Position numbers and translations under genes: made by a program. 50,118 bases of DNA from NCBI GenBank assembly GCA_900544965.1, contig UQXE01000012.1:1-50118 (forward strand), in the 5' to 3' direction. The notes beneath the pieces are model-generated. The model was not told the DNA's origin. It did not search any database and worked only from the letters and a program-made list of their open reading frames with translations. Origin of the DNA: an uncultured Eubacteriales bacterium (lineage in GTDB: Bacteria > Bacillota > Clostridia > Christensenellales > CAG-138). This document shows positions 17,541 to 24,960 of this stretch, piece by piece (position 1 is the first letter of the stretch; each line of letters begins with the position of its first letter).

Positions 17541-19354
17541 AAGAGTTGCTTCAGGGTTGGAAGCGAACACATTATTGTGCGGAACCGGCCGAGATGGAGG
17601 TAGGTAAAGAGGTGCTGCTGATGGGTTGGGCCGATTCGTGGCGAAACCTGGGCGCCCTTATATTCATCGGATTGCGGGACAGAAGCGGCATTATGCAGGT
17701 TGTCTTCGATGAGAGTGCGGTCGACGGAGACGTGTTCAGGCTCGCCGAAACAATAAGAAGCGAATATGTGATTGCCGTTGGCGGCATATTGAGGAGGCGT
17801 GCTCCTGAAATGGTTAATAAAAACATGAAGACAGGGGGGTTTGAGCTTGTAGCAAACAGCCTTAAGATATTAAGCTCCGCGAGGACGACGCCGATATATA
17901 TTGAGGATGATCTGGACGCTCAGGAACAGGTGCGGCTTAAGTACCGTTATCTTGATTTAAGAAGGCCGCGAATGCAGAATATCTTTATGACCAGGCACAA
18001 AATTGCGCAATGCGCGCGCGAGTTCTTTTATAGCAACGGGTTTTTTGAGATTGAAACCCCCATGCTTACAAAAAGCACTCCAGAGGGGGCAAGGGACTAT
18101 CTGGTGCCGAGCAGGGTGCATCCAAATAAATTTTATGCTTTGCCGCAAAGCCCGCAGCTGTTTAAGCAGCTGCTGATGATATCCGGGTTTGACAGATATA
18201 TGCAGATAGCGCGCTGCTTCCGCGATGAGGACCTAAGGGCGGACCGTCAGCCAGAGTTTACCCAGATAGACGTTGAGATGTCCTTTGTTGATTCCGAGGA
18301 TGTAATGTCTATAAATGAAGCGTTTATCAAAAAGCTGCTCAAAGAAACGCTTAACGTCGACGTCGGGTTGCCCTTGAAACGGATAGCCTATTCTGAGGCG
18401 ATGGAGCGTTACGGATCCGATAAGCCGGATACACGGTTTGAACTTGAACTAATCAATGTTGGCGATCTGGTGATGGATTGCGGGTTCAAGGTGTTTACCG
18501 ATGCATTGCTTAACGGCGGCAGCGTGCGCTGCATAAACGCAAAGGGCGCGTCAAAAAACTTTACCCGCAAGGGCATTGACGAGTTGACCGAATTTGTTAA
18601 GATCTACGGGGCAAAGGGGCTTGCCTGGGTTAACATGAAACCGGACGGAATGCAATGTTCTTTTGCCAAATTCATGACCGATAAGCAGATGGGAGCTATT
18701 ATTGAGCGTACTGGCGCCCAGGCAGGGGATATAATATTCTTCGTGGCGGATCCAAGCAATGAAACCGTCTTTGCTTCGCTGGGCGCCCTGCGCCTTGAGC
18801 TTGCCAAACGGCTTGACCTCATTAAAAAAGGAATTTATGATTTGCTATGGGTTACGGATTTCCCTCTGCTTGAGTGGGATGAGGAAGAGGGGCGGTATGT
18901 GGCCAAACACCATCCGTTTACCAGTCCAAAGGATGAGGATCTGGAGCTGCTCGACACCACCCCTCTCAAGGTGCGTGCGAAAGCATACGATATGGTATTA
19001 AATGGAAATGAGATAGGAGGAGGCTCTATAAGAATACATTCGATGCAGCTTCAAGAGCGCATGTTTGAACTGCTGGGGTTTAGCAAGGAACAGGCGTGGG
19101 AAAGGTTTGGCTTCCTGATGGAGGCGTTTAAATACGGAACTCCACCGCACGGCGGCATAGCATATGGCCTTGACAGGCTTGTTATGATAATAGCGGGAAC
19201 GGATAACATACGCGATGTAATCGCGTTCCCAAAGGTGCAGACGGCTGCTTGCCTTATGTCAAACGCCCCCGATTTTGTCGAGGAAAGGCAGTTAGAAGAA
19301 TTGAGGATTAAATTGGATACGGAGCGGGCATGGAACAATATGGAGAGGTCATAG
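17537..19354 (+). CDS. aspS: Aspartyl-tRNA synthetase (bacterial type)
   Basis: A 605-residue class IIb synthetase. I chose ATG 17537, which overlaps the hisS stop; a GTG fifteen bases earlier lacks a ribosome-binding site. It has an N-terminal OB anticodon-binding domain (MGWADSWRNLGALIFIGLRDRSG), catalytic motif 2 (RCFRDEDLRADRQPEFTQID), a GAD insertion domain, which explains the length, and motif 3 (GIAYGLDRLVMIIAG). It lies in the His T-box operon, so Asp and His charging share one control; this pairing is frequent in Clostridia. It overlaps the downstream rseC-like gene by 25 bases. Confidence 0.97.
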   Translation: MKELLQGWKRTHYCAEPAEMEVGKEVLLMGWADSWRNLGALIFIGLRDRSGIMQVVFDESAVDGDVFRLAETIRSEYVIAVGGILRRRAPEMVNKNMKTGGFELVANSLKILSSARTTPIYIEDDLDAQEQVRLKYRYLDLRRPRMQNIFMTRHKIAQCAREFFYSNGFFEIETPMLTKSTPEGARDYLVPSRVHPNKFYALPQSPQLFKQLLMISGFDRYMQIARCFRDEDLRADRQPEFTQIDVEMSFVDSEDVMSINEAFIKKLLKETLNVDVGLPLKRIAYSEAMERYGSDKPDTRFELELINVGDLVMDCGFKVFTDALLNGGSVRCINAKGASKNFTRKGIDELTEFVKIYGAKGLAWVNMKPDGMQCSFAKFMTDKQMGAIIERTGAQAGDIIFFVADPSNETVFASLGALRLELAKRLDLIKKGIYDLLWVTDFPLLEWDEEEGRYVAKHHPFTSPKDEDLELLDTTPLKVRAKAYDMVLNGNEIGGGSIRIHSMQLQERMFELLGFSKEQAWERFGFLMEAFKYGTPPHGGIAYGLDRLVMIIAGTDNIRDVIAFPKVQTAACLMSNAPDFVEERQLEELRIKLDTERAWNNMERS

Positions 19355-19755
19355 GTGTAGAAGGCGATATAGCAACCGTGAGATTCAAACGGAGTAAAGC
19401 GTGCGGAAAATGCAGGGCTTGCTTTACCCTAGGAAGCGACGAGGCCTTAATCGAAATCGAAAATATCCTTAACGCAAAGGTGGGCGATATCGTGGAGATA
19501 CAGCTTCATGCCAACAGCATGGTTAAGGCTACGCTTATGATGTACGGAATACCGTTGATAGGGCTGATAATAGGCGTTACAGCCGGTTCGTTGATTGGGG
19601 GTGATGCGGCGGCGTTGATAAGCGGAGTTGGGTTGGCGCTTATAGCTTATATAATTATACATCTTTTTGAACCTAAGCTTAGCAGAAAGGATGCGTTTAA
19701 GCCGCGTATGCTGAGTATACTAAGGGACAACGCAAGAAAGGAGTTACTTAAATGA
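19330..19755 (+). CDS. SoxR-reducing system RseC-family membrane protein
   Basis: A 141-residue protein has an N-terminal Cys cluster (CGKCRACFTLG; conserved KAC-x2-C-x2-C) and two predicted membrane helices (ATLMMYGIPLIGLIIGVTAG and ALISGVGLALIAYIIIHLF). This is the RseC_MucC layout. In Clostridia such proteins are often near Rnf or thioredoxin genes and are thought to take part in electron transfer or redox control, although the exact activity is unsettled. It overlaps aspS by 25 bases and is followed by trxA with a 4-base overlap, so a thiol-redox link with thioredoxin is plausible. Confidence 0.8.
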   Translation: MEQYGEVIGVEGDIATVRFKRSKACGKCRACFTLGSDEALIEIENILNAKVGDIVEIQLHANSMVKATLMMYGIPLIGLIIGVTAGSLIGGDAAALISGVGLALIAYIIIHLFEPKLSRKDAFKPRMLSILRDNARKELLK

Positions 19756-20084
19756 GTACTGAAGCAAAACACATTACAGAGTCGGATTTCGAAACTGAGG
19801 TGCTTGGGGCTGATAAACCGGTCCTGGTCGACTTTTGGGCGCCATGGTGCGGTCCGTGCCGTATGGTGGGACCAGAGGTGGAGACCGTTGCCGCAGAGTA
19901 CGCTGGAAGGGCGAACGTTGTTAAAATAAACGTTGACGAGCAGCCCGAGCTGGCGGGAAGGTACGGAATTATGTCCATTCCAACGATTATCGTATTTAAA
20001 AACGGTGAGATTGCGGAGCAAGTCGTTGGAGCCGTAAACAGGGGTAAGCTTAAGGAGATGTTAGACAGGCATATCCAGCAATAA
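19752..20084 (+). CDS. trxA: Thioredoxin
   Basis: A 110-residue thioredoxin reduces protein disulfides in the cytoplasm. The active site WAPWCGPCRM is at about residues 30-39, the Asp-Phe before it (VDFWAPWC) is standard, and the cis-Pro loop SIPTIIVFKNG follows. It starts at ATG 19752, overlapping the stop of the RseC-like gene. It is the last gene of the T-box-controlled operon, closed by a strong terminator. No thioredoxin reductase gene is in the window. Confidence 0.95.
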   Translation: MSTEAKHITESDFETEVLGADKPVLVDFWAPWCGPCRMVGPEVETVAAEYAGRANVVKINVDEQPELAGRYGIMSIPTIIVFKNGEIAEQVVGAVNRGKLKEMLDRHIQQ

Positions 20085-20095
20085 TATTTCGGTAA

Positions 20096-20132
20096 ATAAC
20101 GGCAGACGGGGTTTTTCCCCCTCTGCCGTTAT
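20096..20132 (+). terminator. Terminator of the hisS-aspS-rseC-trxA operon
   Basis: ATAACGGCAGA (20096-20106) and TCTGCCGTTAT (20122-20132) form a perfect 11-bp stem; inner GGGG/CCCC pairs extend it. Confidence 0.75.
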
Positions 20133-20263
20133 CATTGATTAAAATTTTGGAAGCGGATTTACTGAATATTAACAATTTATTATTGCCTTATCATACCGTT
20201 TCGTGTACAATAATCAATGATATAAATATGTCGTCTACATTATAAAAGGGAGGTAAATGTTTG

Positions 20264-20746
20264 ATGTTTAAAAAAGCGCTTGTTTTATTTATGGCAGTCG
20301 TTATGGTTTTTAGTTTGGTTGCATGTGGAAATGATGATGAGGGCAAGACTACGCCGAATAATAAGGCCACTGTAAACCCAGATGTAACCCCGAAAAGCGC
20401 GAGCAAGGTGGATCCAAATCAGTCGCCTTCGTTAAGCTCTTCCAAAAAGGCCACAAATACAGCAGAATGGCCAACGGACAAGGAACTGCTTGAAACCGTT
20501 ATTAAGCCCGAGTTCGGCACCTTGGATTCCGTGAACGATATTGAAGACGGTTCCATCATTATTAAATTGCGGGGAGCTACCACCGATAACCTCAGCGATT
20601 ATTATGATGCATATAAAGCCGCCGGTTTCGAAGGCGATTATACAAAGGAAGTCAATAGCTTCAATGTTTCAGACTCCAGCGTCAACGTCAAGGTTTCAAT
20701 GGAAAATGATTCGGGAGCTATGACAATAACGGTTACCCCAAAATAA
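20264..20746 (+). CDS. Lipoprotein of unknown function
   Basis: A 160-residue protein starts at ATG 20264 (a TTG codon sits directly before it) behind GGGAGG. It has a lipoprotein signal: a basic start, a hydrophobic stretch, and lipobox LVAC with Cys at about residue 20. A Thr/Ser/Lys-rich linker (about 25-65) leads to a small alpha/beta domain of about 95 residues with repeated strand pattern (DGSIIIKLRGAT, later GAMTITVTPK). It is anchored to the outer face of the membrane; no motif suggests an enzyme. It stands alone between the trxA terminator and the cotJC fragment. Confidence 0.75.
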   Translation: MFKKALVLFMAVVMVFSLVACGNDDEGKTTPNNKATVNPDVTPKSASKVDPNQSPSLSSSKKATNTAEWPTDKELLETVIKPEFGTLDSVNDIEDGSIIIKLRGATTDNLSDYYDAYKAAGFEGDYTKEVNSFNVSDSSVNVKVSMENDSGAMTITVTPK

Positions 20747-20797
20747 TTAGTATAGCAGTACATATAAAAGCTGTCCCCAAGGGCAACTCAGGCTGTC

Positions 20798-20836
20798 AAA
20801 GAACCTCATCGGCGTGAAGCGCAGGCGAGGTTCTTT
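20798..20836. terminator. Hairpin between the lipoprotein gene and cotJC fragment
   Basis: AAAGAACCTC and GAGGTTCTTT make a perfect 10-bp stem with a 19-base loop, A-rich on one side and T-rich on the other. It can serve both the plus-strand lipoprotein gene and the minus-strand cotJ operon. Confidence 0.65.
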
Positions 20837-21040
20837 GTATAAGGAGTAATCGTAATATACATAGGCCCTCCATTCGTGTTAAAAAGGGAATTAGTAAACG
20901 CCGCGTATGCGGTACAATTACTGGTTTGAAAAAGGCTTGTTATCATTTTTCGATGAAAGTTGTTCTTACAGAAATGCAGCCAAAGATTGTTTGTGTTACA
21001 AAAAATGTAGTGTTTATGTGGCTTTCCGGCTTGGTTGTTC
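20837..21040. other. Region downstream of the cotJC fragment, with a 12-bp direct repeat
   Basis: No coding sequence related to the missing cotJC tail was found in any minus-strand frame. GTTGTTCTTACA occurs at 20959-20970 and again at 21034-21045, the latter just where similarity to CotJC ends. This may mark a second rearrangement, or chance. Confidence 0.4.
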
Positions 21041-21276
21041 TTACACAGTCGTACCATCTGCCGCCATGTCTTCAGTAATATCGGCAAGCGGGTCGCCTGT
21101 ACACTGAATGTATGATGCGGTAAACGGCACCCCGTTTGCATCTGCGGGAAAAACGCCGTGATCATGCATGGTATAATAGCCGAGCAGCCCGGCTGCCTCT
21201 ATATCGGCTATGCATGCGCCTCGCATACACTGAAGAATCATGGTGCCTATCATTTCCCAGTGCGCCATCTCTTCGG
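21041..21276 (-). pseudogene. cotJC: cotJC, 3' part (separated from its start by a 3.7-kb element)
   Basis: Read on the minus strand from the junction (CCGAAGAGA at 21276-21268) this encodes EEMAHWEMIGTMI, then HDHGVFPADANGVPFTASYIQ and GDPLADITEDMAAD, the middle of the CotJC/manganese-catalase fold. The same frame is open back to the recombinase stop, with no ribosome-binding site, so it is not an independent gene. Similarity ends at MAAD and the frame stops five codons later, where family members normally have about 50 more residues starting EEKAR-like and including the last two metal ligands. It joins in frame to the 25188-24994 segment if the intervening DNA is removed. Confidence 0.85.
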
Positions 21277-21280
21277 CGCC
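21262..21280 (-). repeat. Left attachment-site candidate of the cotJC element
   Basis: The plus strand reads GCGCCATCTCTTCGGCGCC. It matches 24987-25005 at 17 of 19 positions, including an identical 9-base core TCTCTTCGG (21268-21276). Outer GGCGCC-like arms give imperfect dyad symmetry, as in serine-recombinase sites. Confidence 0.75.
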
Positions 21281-21310
21281 GCTTTTATGTAGGTTAAACG
21301 TCTGAATCAG

Positions 21311-22882
21311 TTAAAGACGCGCTTTAGGAATCAATGGATATATGGTAATTGCAAAATCATCCTCATTGCCATGCCACCGGCCCTTTGCTGTCTTGTTATA
21401 AACTATTTTTTGCACAATCTCTTTTAATATCAGGTTTTTGGCATTAGCGCTTGATACCGCAAGCGCATCAACAATAGGCATGCGGGAAACGCTCGGGAAT
21501 TCGCAAATGTCCTTTGCACTCTCGGTTTCTTTAATTTCTTCTTCCAGGGCGTTCTTTTTATTTGCAACGGACAGGAGCCTTTCATTCAATTTATCCCGGC
21601 GTTTTGAAAAAGTTTCGATATCATATACTCCTTTCTCGAACATATCGAACACATTATCGATCTGAGATTGAAGTGATTTTAATTCCAGGCTGGCGGATTG
21701 CAAAGCGCCTAGCATGGGTTGTGTATGGCCTTTGTCCGACATGCCTCTTTTCAAATCAATTATATAGCCGTCAAGCCATTCGCTAAGTGCGTAAAACACT
21801 GCCTTTTCAACCAAGTCAATCGTTGACGACACCGTATTACAATTATGACCGACGCACATAAGCCTCGCCTTTTGACCTTTATATGGACGGCGTACCAGCT
21901 TGCCGCCGCATTTTTCGCACAAGATAATACCCGCCAATGGATTGCGTACAGTAAAATTGCCGGCATTGGAGCTGGGCTTTAACCGTCTCAGGCGTTCCTG
22001 AACTAATTCGAAAACAGGATCAGATACCAGCGCTGGATGAAGCCCCTGTGTAAGCATATATTCTTTGGATCGCGGACGCTTTACCACTATTGCACCGTTA
22101 TCAAATTGTTTTTTGCGCGGCCGCCAGTTCCAACGCAGCTTACCGGTATACACCGGATTGGAGAGTATACCGCGGACAGACGAATATGACCACGCGTTTC
22201 CTCTTTGAGGAGGGATGCCCAAACCGTTCAGCTTATCGGCGATTCCCGTGGCGCCGATGCTTTGGAGTCCGCCATTAGGCGCTTTAATTCCATAAGCATA
22301 CCAGTTAAAGATCATGCGGACAATATCCGCCTGTTCATCATGGGGTTCAAGGGTAAAGCCGTTGGCGGCATTCAGTCTGACCCTTATATAGCCGTAAGGG
22401 GGACGACCAGCTATATATTTACCTTCCTTTACCGCGCTCAATTTGCCCATCTGGAGCCGCCTGTTTATCGTTTTATATTCGCGTCTGCTCATAAAAAGGC
22501 CAAACTCAAAATATTCCTCGTCAAATTCGCTCGAAGGGTCATAGGTTTTTATTGGAGTTATTATCTTTGTTCCAGAATATTTAAAGGCCTGAGCGACCAG
22601 TCCCTGATCTATAGTCTCGCCCCTGGCAAGCCTTTCCACCTCCATAACGAGCACGCCATCCCAAACATTGCTTTCAATGTCCGATAGAAGCCGCTGCATA
22701 ACTGGACGGGAGCTTATCGTATCTCCGGATACAAGTTCACGGTATATTTGAGACACATGGATTTCCTTAGCCTTTGCCAGCTCGGACAATATGAGCTCAT
22801 GCCGCTTAAGCGTTTCCCCTTCGCCCCGAAGCTCGGCTTCCTCATCCTTACGCGACTTCCTGAGGTACATGCAATATGCCAT
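21311..22882 (-). CDS. Large serine recombinase of the cotJC element
   Basis: A 523-residue site-specific recombinase. ATG 22882 is preceded by GGGAG; an upstream in-frame ATG at 22900 lacks one. The N-terminal catalytic domain carries the nucleophile Ser10 in CMYLRKSRKDEE and the conserved Arg set (SRPVMQRLL, EVERLARG). A recombinase domain (GRPPYGYIRVR, then YSSVRGILSNPVYTGKL), a zinc ribbon (CEKCGGKLV...CVGHNC) and a C-terminal coiled coil follow. The same domain order is found in SpoIVCA and SprA, which excise skin and SPbeta in the mother cell. The gene lies at one edge of its element, reading toward cotJC. No sigma-E or sigma-K promoter could be recognized upstream. Confidence 0.92.
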   Translation of the reverse strand: MAYCMYLRKSRKDEEAELRGEGETLKRHELILSELAKAKEIHVSQIYRELVSGDTISSRPVMQRLLSDIESNVWDGVLVMEVERLARGETIDQGLVAQAFKYSGTKIITPIKTYDPSSEFDEEYFEFGLFMSRREYKTINRRLQMGKLSAVKEGKYIAGRPPYGYIRVRLNAANGFTLEPHDEQADIVRMIFNWYAYGIKAPNGGLQSIGATGIADKLNGLGIPPQRGNAWSYSSVRGILSNPVYTGKLRWNWRPRKKQFDNGAIVVKRPRSKEYMLTQGLHPALVSDPVFELVQERLRRLKPSSNAGNFTVRNPLAGIILCEKCGGKLVRRPYKGQKARLMCVGHNCNTVSSTIDLVEKAVFYALSEWLDGYIIDLKRGMSDKGHTQPMLGALQSASLELKSLQSQIDNVFDMFEKGVYDIETFSKRRDKLNERLLSVANKKNALEEEIKETESAKDICEFPSVSRMPIVDALAVSSANAKNLILKEIVQKIVYNKTAKGRWHGNEDDFAITIYPLIPKARL

Positions 22883-23037
22883 AACAAAAGCTCCCTTCAT
22901 CGTTGTAATGAATGCTGCTACATAATTGGTACAATCCTTAAATTAAAAATATAATATTGAGACAGGCAGTTATAAAAATTTATCTTAAATAAGAATCATA
23001 GAATTCCATAGATAATGTTAAAGGAGTCGGGAGTGAA
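22883..23037. promoter_or_regulatory. Shared divergent promoter region of recombinase and small gene
   Basis: An AT-rich 155-base stretch separates the recombinase (minus) from the 60-residue gene (plus), so both must be controlled from here. I could not identify a convincing sigma-E, sigma-K or sigma-A pair on the recombinase strand. Confidence 0.4.
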
Positions 23038-23220
23038 TTGGATATGGAGACCGATAAATCGGGATATGTAATGGAGTTGACGCTTGGCAACATTAAGATT
23101 AAAATATGCGATGATTGCTGCAACGCCTCGGACAGGGAGGTAGGGGAGATGCTGGCCCGAATTGCCGGCATATTTATGCAGGACAGAATGGGTCAGGCGC
23201 AGAAGGATGATATAAACTAG
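23038..23220 (+). CDS. 60-residue protein divergent from the recombinase (possible directionality factor)
   Basis: A 60-residue frame begins at TTG 23038, or ATG 23044, behind AAGGAG and GGGAG. The protein reads LTLGNIKIKICDDCCN, then an acidic helical C-terminus. It has a CxxCC-like pair but no family I recognize. It is the only other gene in the cotJC element besides the recombinase and the dehydratase. Directionality factors of sporulation elements (SprB is 58 residues) are about this size and encoded near the element. That role is an inference from size and place only. A perfect palindrome CCGGACATGTCCGG directly follows its stop. Confidence 0.5.
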   Translation: MDMETDKSGYVMELTLGNIKIKICDDCCNASDREVGEMLARIAGIFMQDRMGQAQKDDIN

Positions 23221-23246
23221 CCGGACATGTCCGGTCTTCAGCAATG

Positions 23247-24131
23247 CTATCTGTCGGGCGACAGTCCCAAATCCCTTTCAATTTGTTTTGCCGTGGGGGT
23301 AGCGGCAAGCCCGCCCCTTGCGGTTTCGCGGAGATCCGCGCTCATCGACCTGCCGACGCTTCGCATAGCGCCTACAACCTCGTCAAACGGTATTATGCTT
23401 TTGACGCCGGCGAGCGCTAGGTCGGCCGAAAGCATGGCATTGGCGGCGCCGATTGCGTTTCGTTTTATACAGGGACATTCGACAAGGCCTGCCACCGGAT
23501 CGCATACCAGGCCCATTATGTTTTTTATTGCCATCGCGGCGGCGTCAAGCGCCTTTTGTGGAGTACCGCCGCAAAGTTCGGTCAGGGCGGCGGCGGCCAT
23601 AGCGGCGCCAACGCCGGTTTCCGCCTGACAGCCTCCTTCGGCGCCTGAAATGGTGGCGTTTTGAGCGATTATCATGCCCACTGCGCCGGCCGCAAACAAT
23701 CCCTGCACCAACTTATCGTCATCCCAGCCCAGATCCTCGCCGCATACAAGCAGTACGCCCGGCAGGATGCCGCTTGCACCGGCCGTAGGCGCGGCTACGA
23801 TACGTCCCATGGATGCGTTTATCTCCACTACTGCCATTGAGGAGGCGACGGCGCGGGCCATCCGGCTCCCCATAAGGGATTTTTCAGCGTAATCAAAGAA
23901 AATTCCAGAGTCGTTGCCCGTAAGCCCCGTTACTGAGAACTGCTCCTCCTCAATGCCTTTTTTTACCGATAGGCGCATCGTGCTGAGATTTTTCCTCATC
24001 TCCTCCATGATCGATTCCCTGCTGAGTTCGCCAAGCGATATTTCATATCTTACCATAGCCTCAGCTATTGTAATGCCCTGATCATTGCAGTATTCCAAGA
24101 GGTCCCTTCCGCTAGACATTCTGTTGTTCAT
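23247..24131 (-). CDS. sdaAA: L-serine dehydratase, alpha subunit (iron-sulfur dependent)
   Basis: A 294-residue subunit starts at ATG 24131, overlapping the sdaAB stop and preceded by GGAGGT. With SdaAB it converts L-serine to pyruvate and ammonia using a [4Fe-4S] cluster. Family motifs are visible: APTAGASGILPGVLL, SGAEGGCQAETGVG with one cluster Cys, and CDPVAGLVECPCIKRN with the others; GAANAMLSADLALAG follows. All expected Cys are present, so it should be active. It lies inside the DNA segment that splits cotJC, an unusual place for a catabolic gene. RidA, which removes the reactive 2-aminoacrylate made by such enzymes, is encoded 2.3 kb away. Confidence 0.94.
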   Translation of the reverse strand: MNNRMSSGRDLLEYCNDQGITIAEAMVRYEISLGELSRESIMEEMRKNLSTMRLSVKKGIEEEQFSVTGLTGNDSGIFFDYAEKSLMGSRMARAVASSMAVVEINASMGRIVAAPTAGASGILPGVLLVCGEDLGWDDDKLVQGLFAAGAVGMIIAQNATISGAEGGCQAETGVGAAMAAAALTELCGGTPQKALDAAAMAIKNIMGLVCDPVAGLVECPCIKRNAIGAANAMLSADLALAGVKSIIPFDEVVGAMRSVGRSMSADLRETARGGLAATPTAKQIERDLGLSPDR

Positions 24132-24790
24132 ACGCTCGTTACCTCCGTTATTTCTGGACACCAGTCAAGAATCAGCTGCCTTGTTCTTTCTGAAACGGGT
24201 TCGTCCGTTTCAATTACCATATAAGCCTCCATGCTGCGGACCTGGCGGAAAACGCGCATAAACGCAACGTTTACCCGCTCGCGGGCCAAGATGCTGGTAA
24301 CGCCGTTTATTACGCCTGGCACATCCTTCTGCCGTATGATAAGCGTTGGATAATCGCCTGAAAACTCAACGCAAAGCCCATTGATGCTTGTTATCAGTAT
24401 ACTGCCTCCGCCCGTTGACGCGCCGACCACCTCGGTAATGGAGCCCGCCGAATCTTCAATCAGTATGCGGGCGGTATTGGGATGCTCGGTTTCGTCGCCG
24501 CTGAACCTTACTTCGACCTCAATGTCCGCTTCCCTTGCCAGAAGCATGGCGTATCTAAGGCGTTCATCATCAGGTTCAAGGCCTAAAACGCCCGCGACAA
24601 GCGCCTTGTCCGTGCCATGGCCGCGGCCGGTGCGCGCGAAGGAGCCATAAAGCGTTATCACCGCGCGCTTTACGTCCCTGCCCGCTATCTTCCAGGCCAT
24701 ATAGCCCAGTTTAGCCGCACCGGCGGTATGCGAGCTTGAAGGGCCGATCATGCGCGGCCCGATTATATCAAACGTGCTGTAAGTCTTCAT
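24128..24790 (-). CDS. sdaAB: L-serine dehydratase, beta subunit
   Basis: A 220-residue subunit. ATG 24790 is chosen because it follows GAGGT and begins the conserved MKTYSTFDIIGPRMIGPSSS; an upstream in-frame ATG gives only junk residues. SSSHTAGAAKLG is the family hallmark. A C-terminal ACT domain (VPGVINGVTSILARERVNVA) probably senses serine. It is co-transcribed and translationally coupled with sdaAA. Its upstream region (24791-24992) lies wholly inside the cotJC element, so after excision both genes would leave the chromosome with their promoter. Confidence 0.93.
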   Translation of the reverse strand: MKTYSTFDIIGPRMIGPSSSHTAGAAKLGYMAWKIAGRDVKRAVITLYGSFARTGRGHGTDKALVAGVLGLEPDDERLRYAMLLAREADIEVEVRFSGDETEHPNTARILIEDSAGSITEVVGASTGGGSILITSINGLCVEFSGDYPTLIIRQKDVPGVINGVTSILARERVNVAFMRVFRQVRSMEAYMVIETDEPVSERTRQLILDWCPEITEVTSV

Positions 24791-24960
24791 TAATAACCTC
24801 ACATGGGTTGGTTTTGATATTATAGCAGGGGACGGTAAAGAAATCAAATAAAGCATGTAAAGTTTAGTTTAAATTGCCGCCGGATACAGGACGTCAAATT
24901 CCTTCAGACAGCTTCCAGTACCTAGGCGCTTCAGACGGTTTAATAGATTTGAGATGTAGA
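24791..24960. other. Upstream region of sdaAB within the element
   Basis: About 170 bases between sdaAB and the end of the truncated cotJC frame. It is AT-rich near the gene. No T-box, riboswitch or clear promoter pair was recognized. Confidence 0.35.

Noticed and set aside
20806..21165. 119-codon minus-strand frame overlapping the cotJC 3' part
   Set aside because: It runs in another frame through cotJC and non-coding DNA, and its sequence does not resemble the missing CotJC tail.
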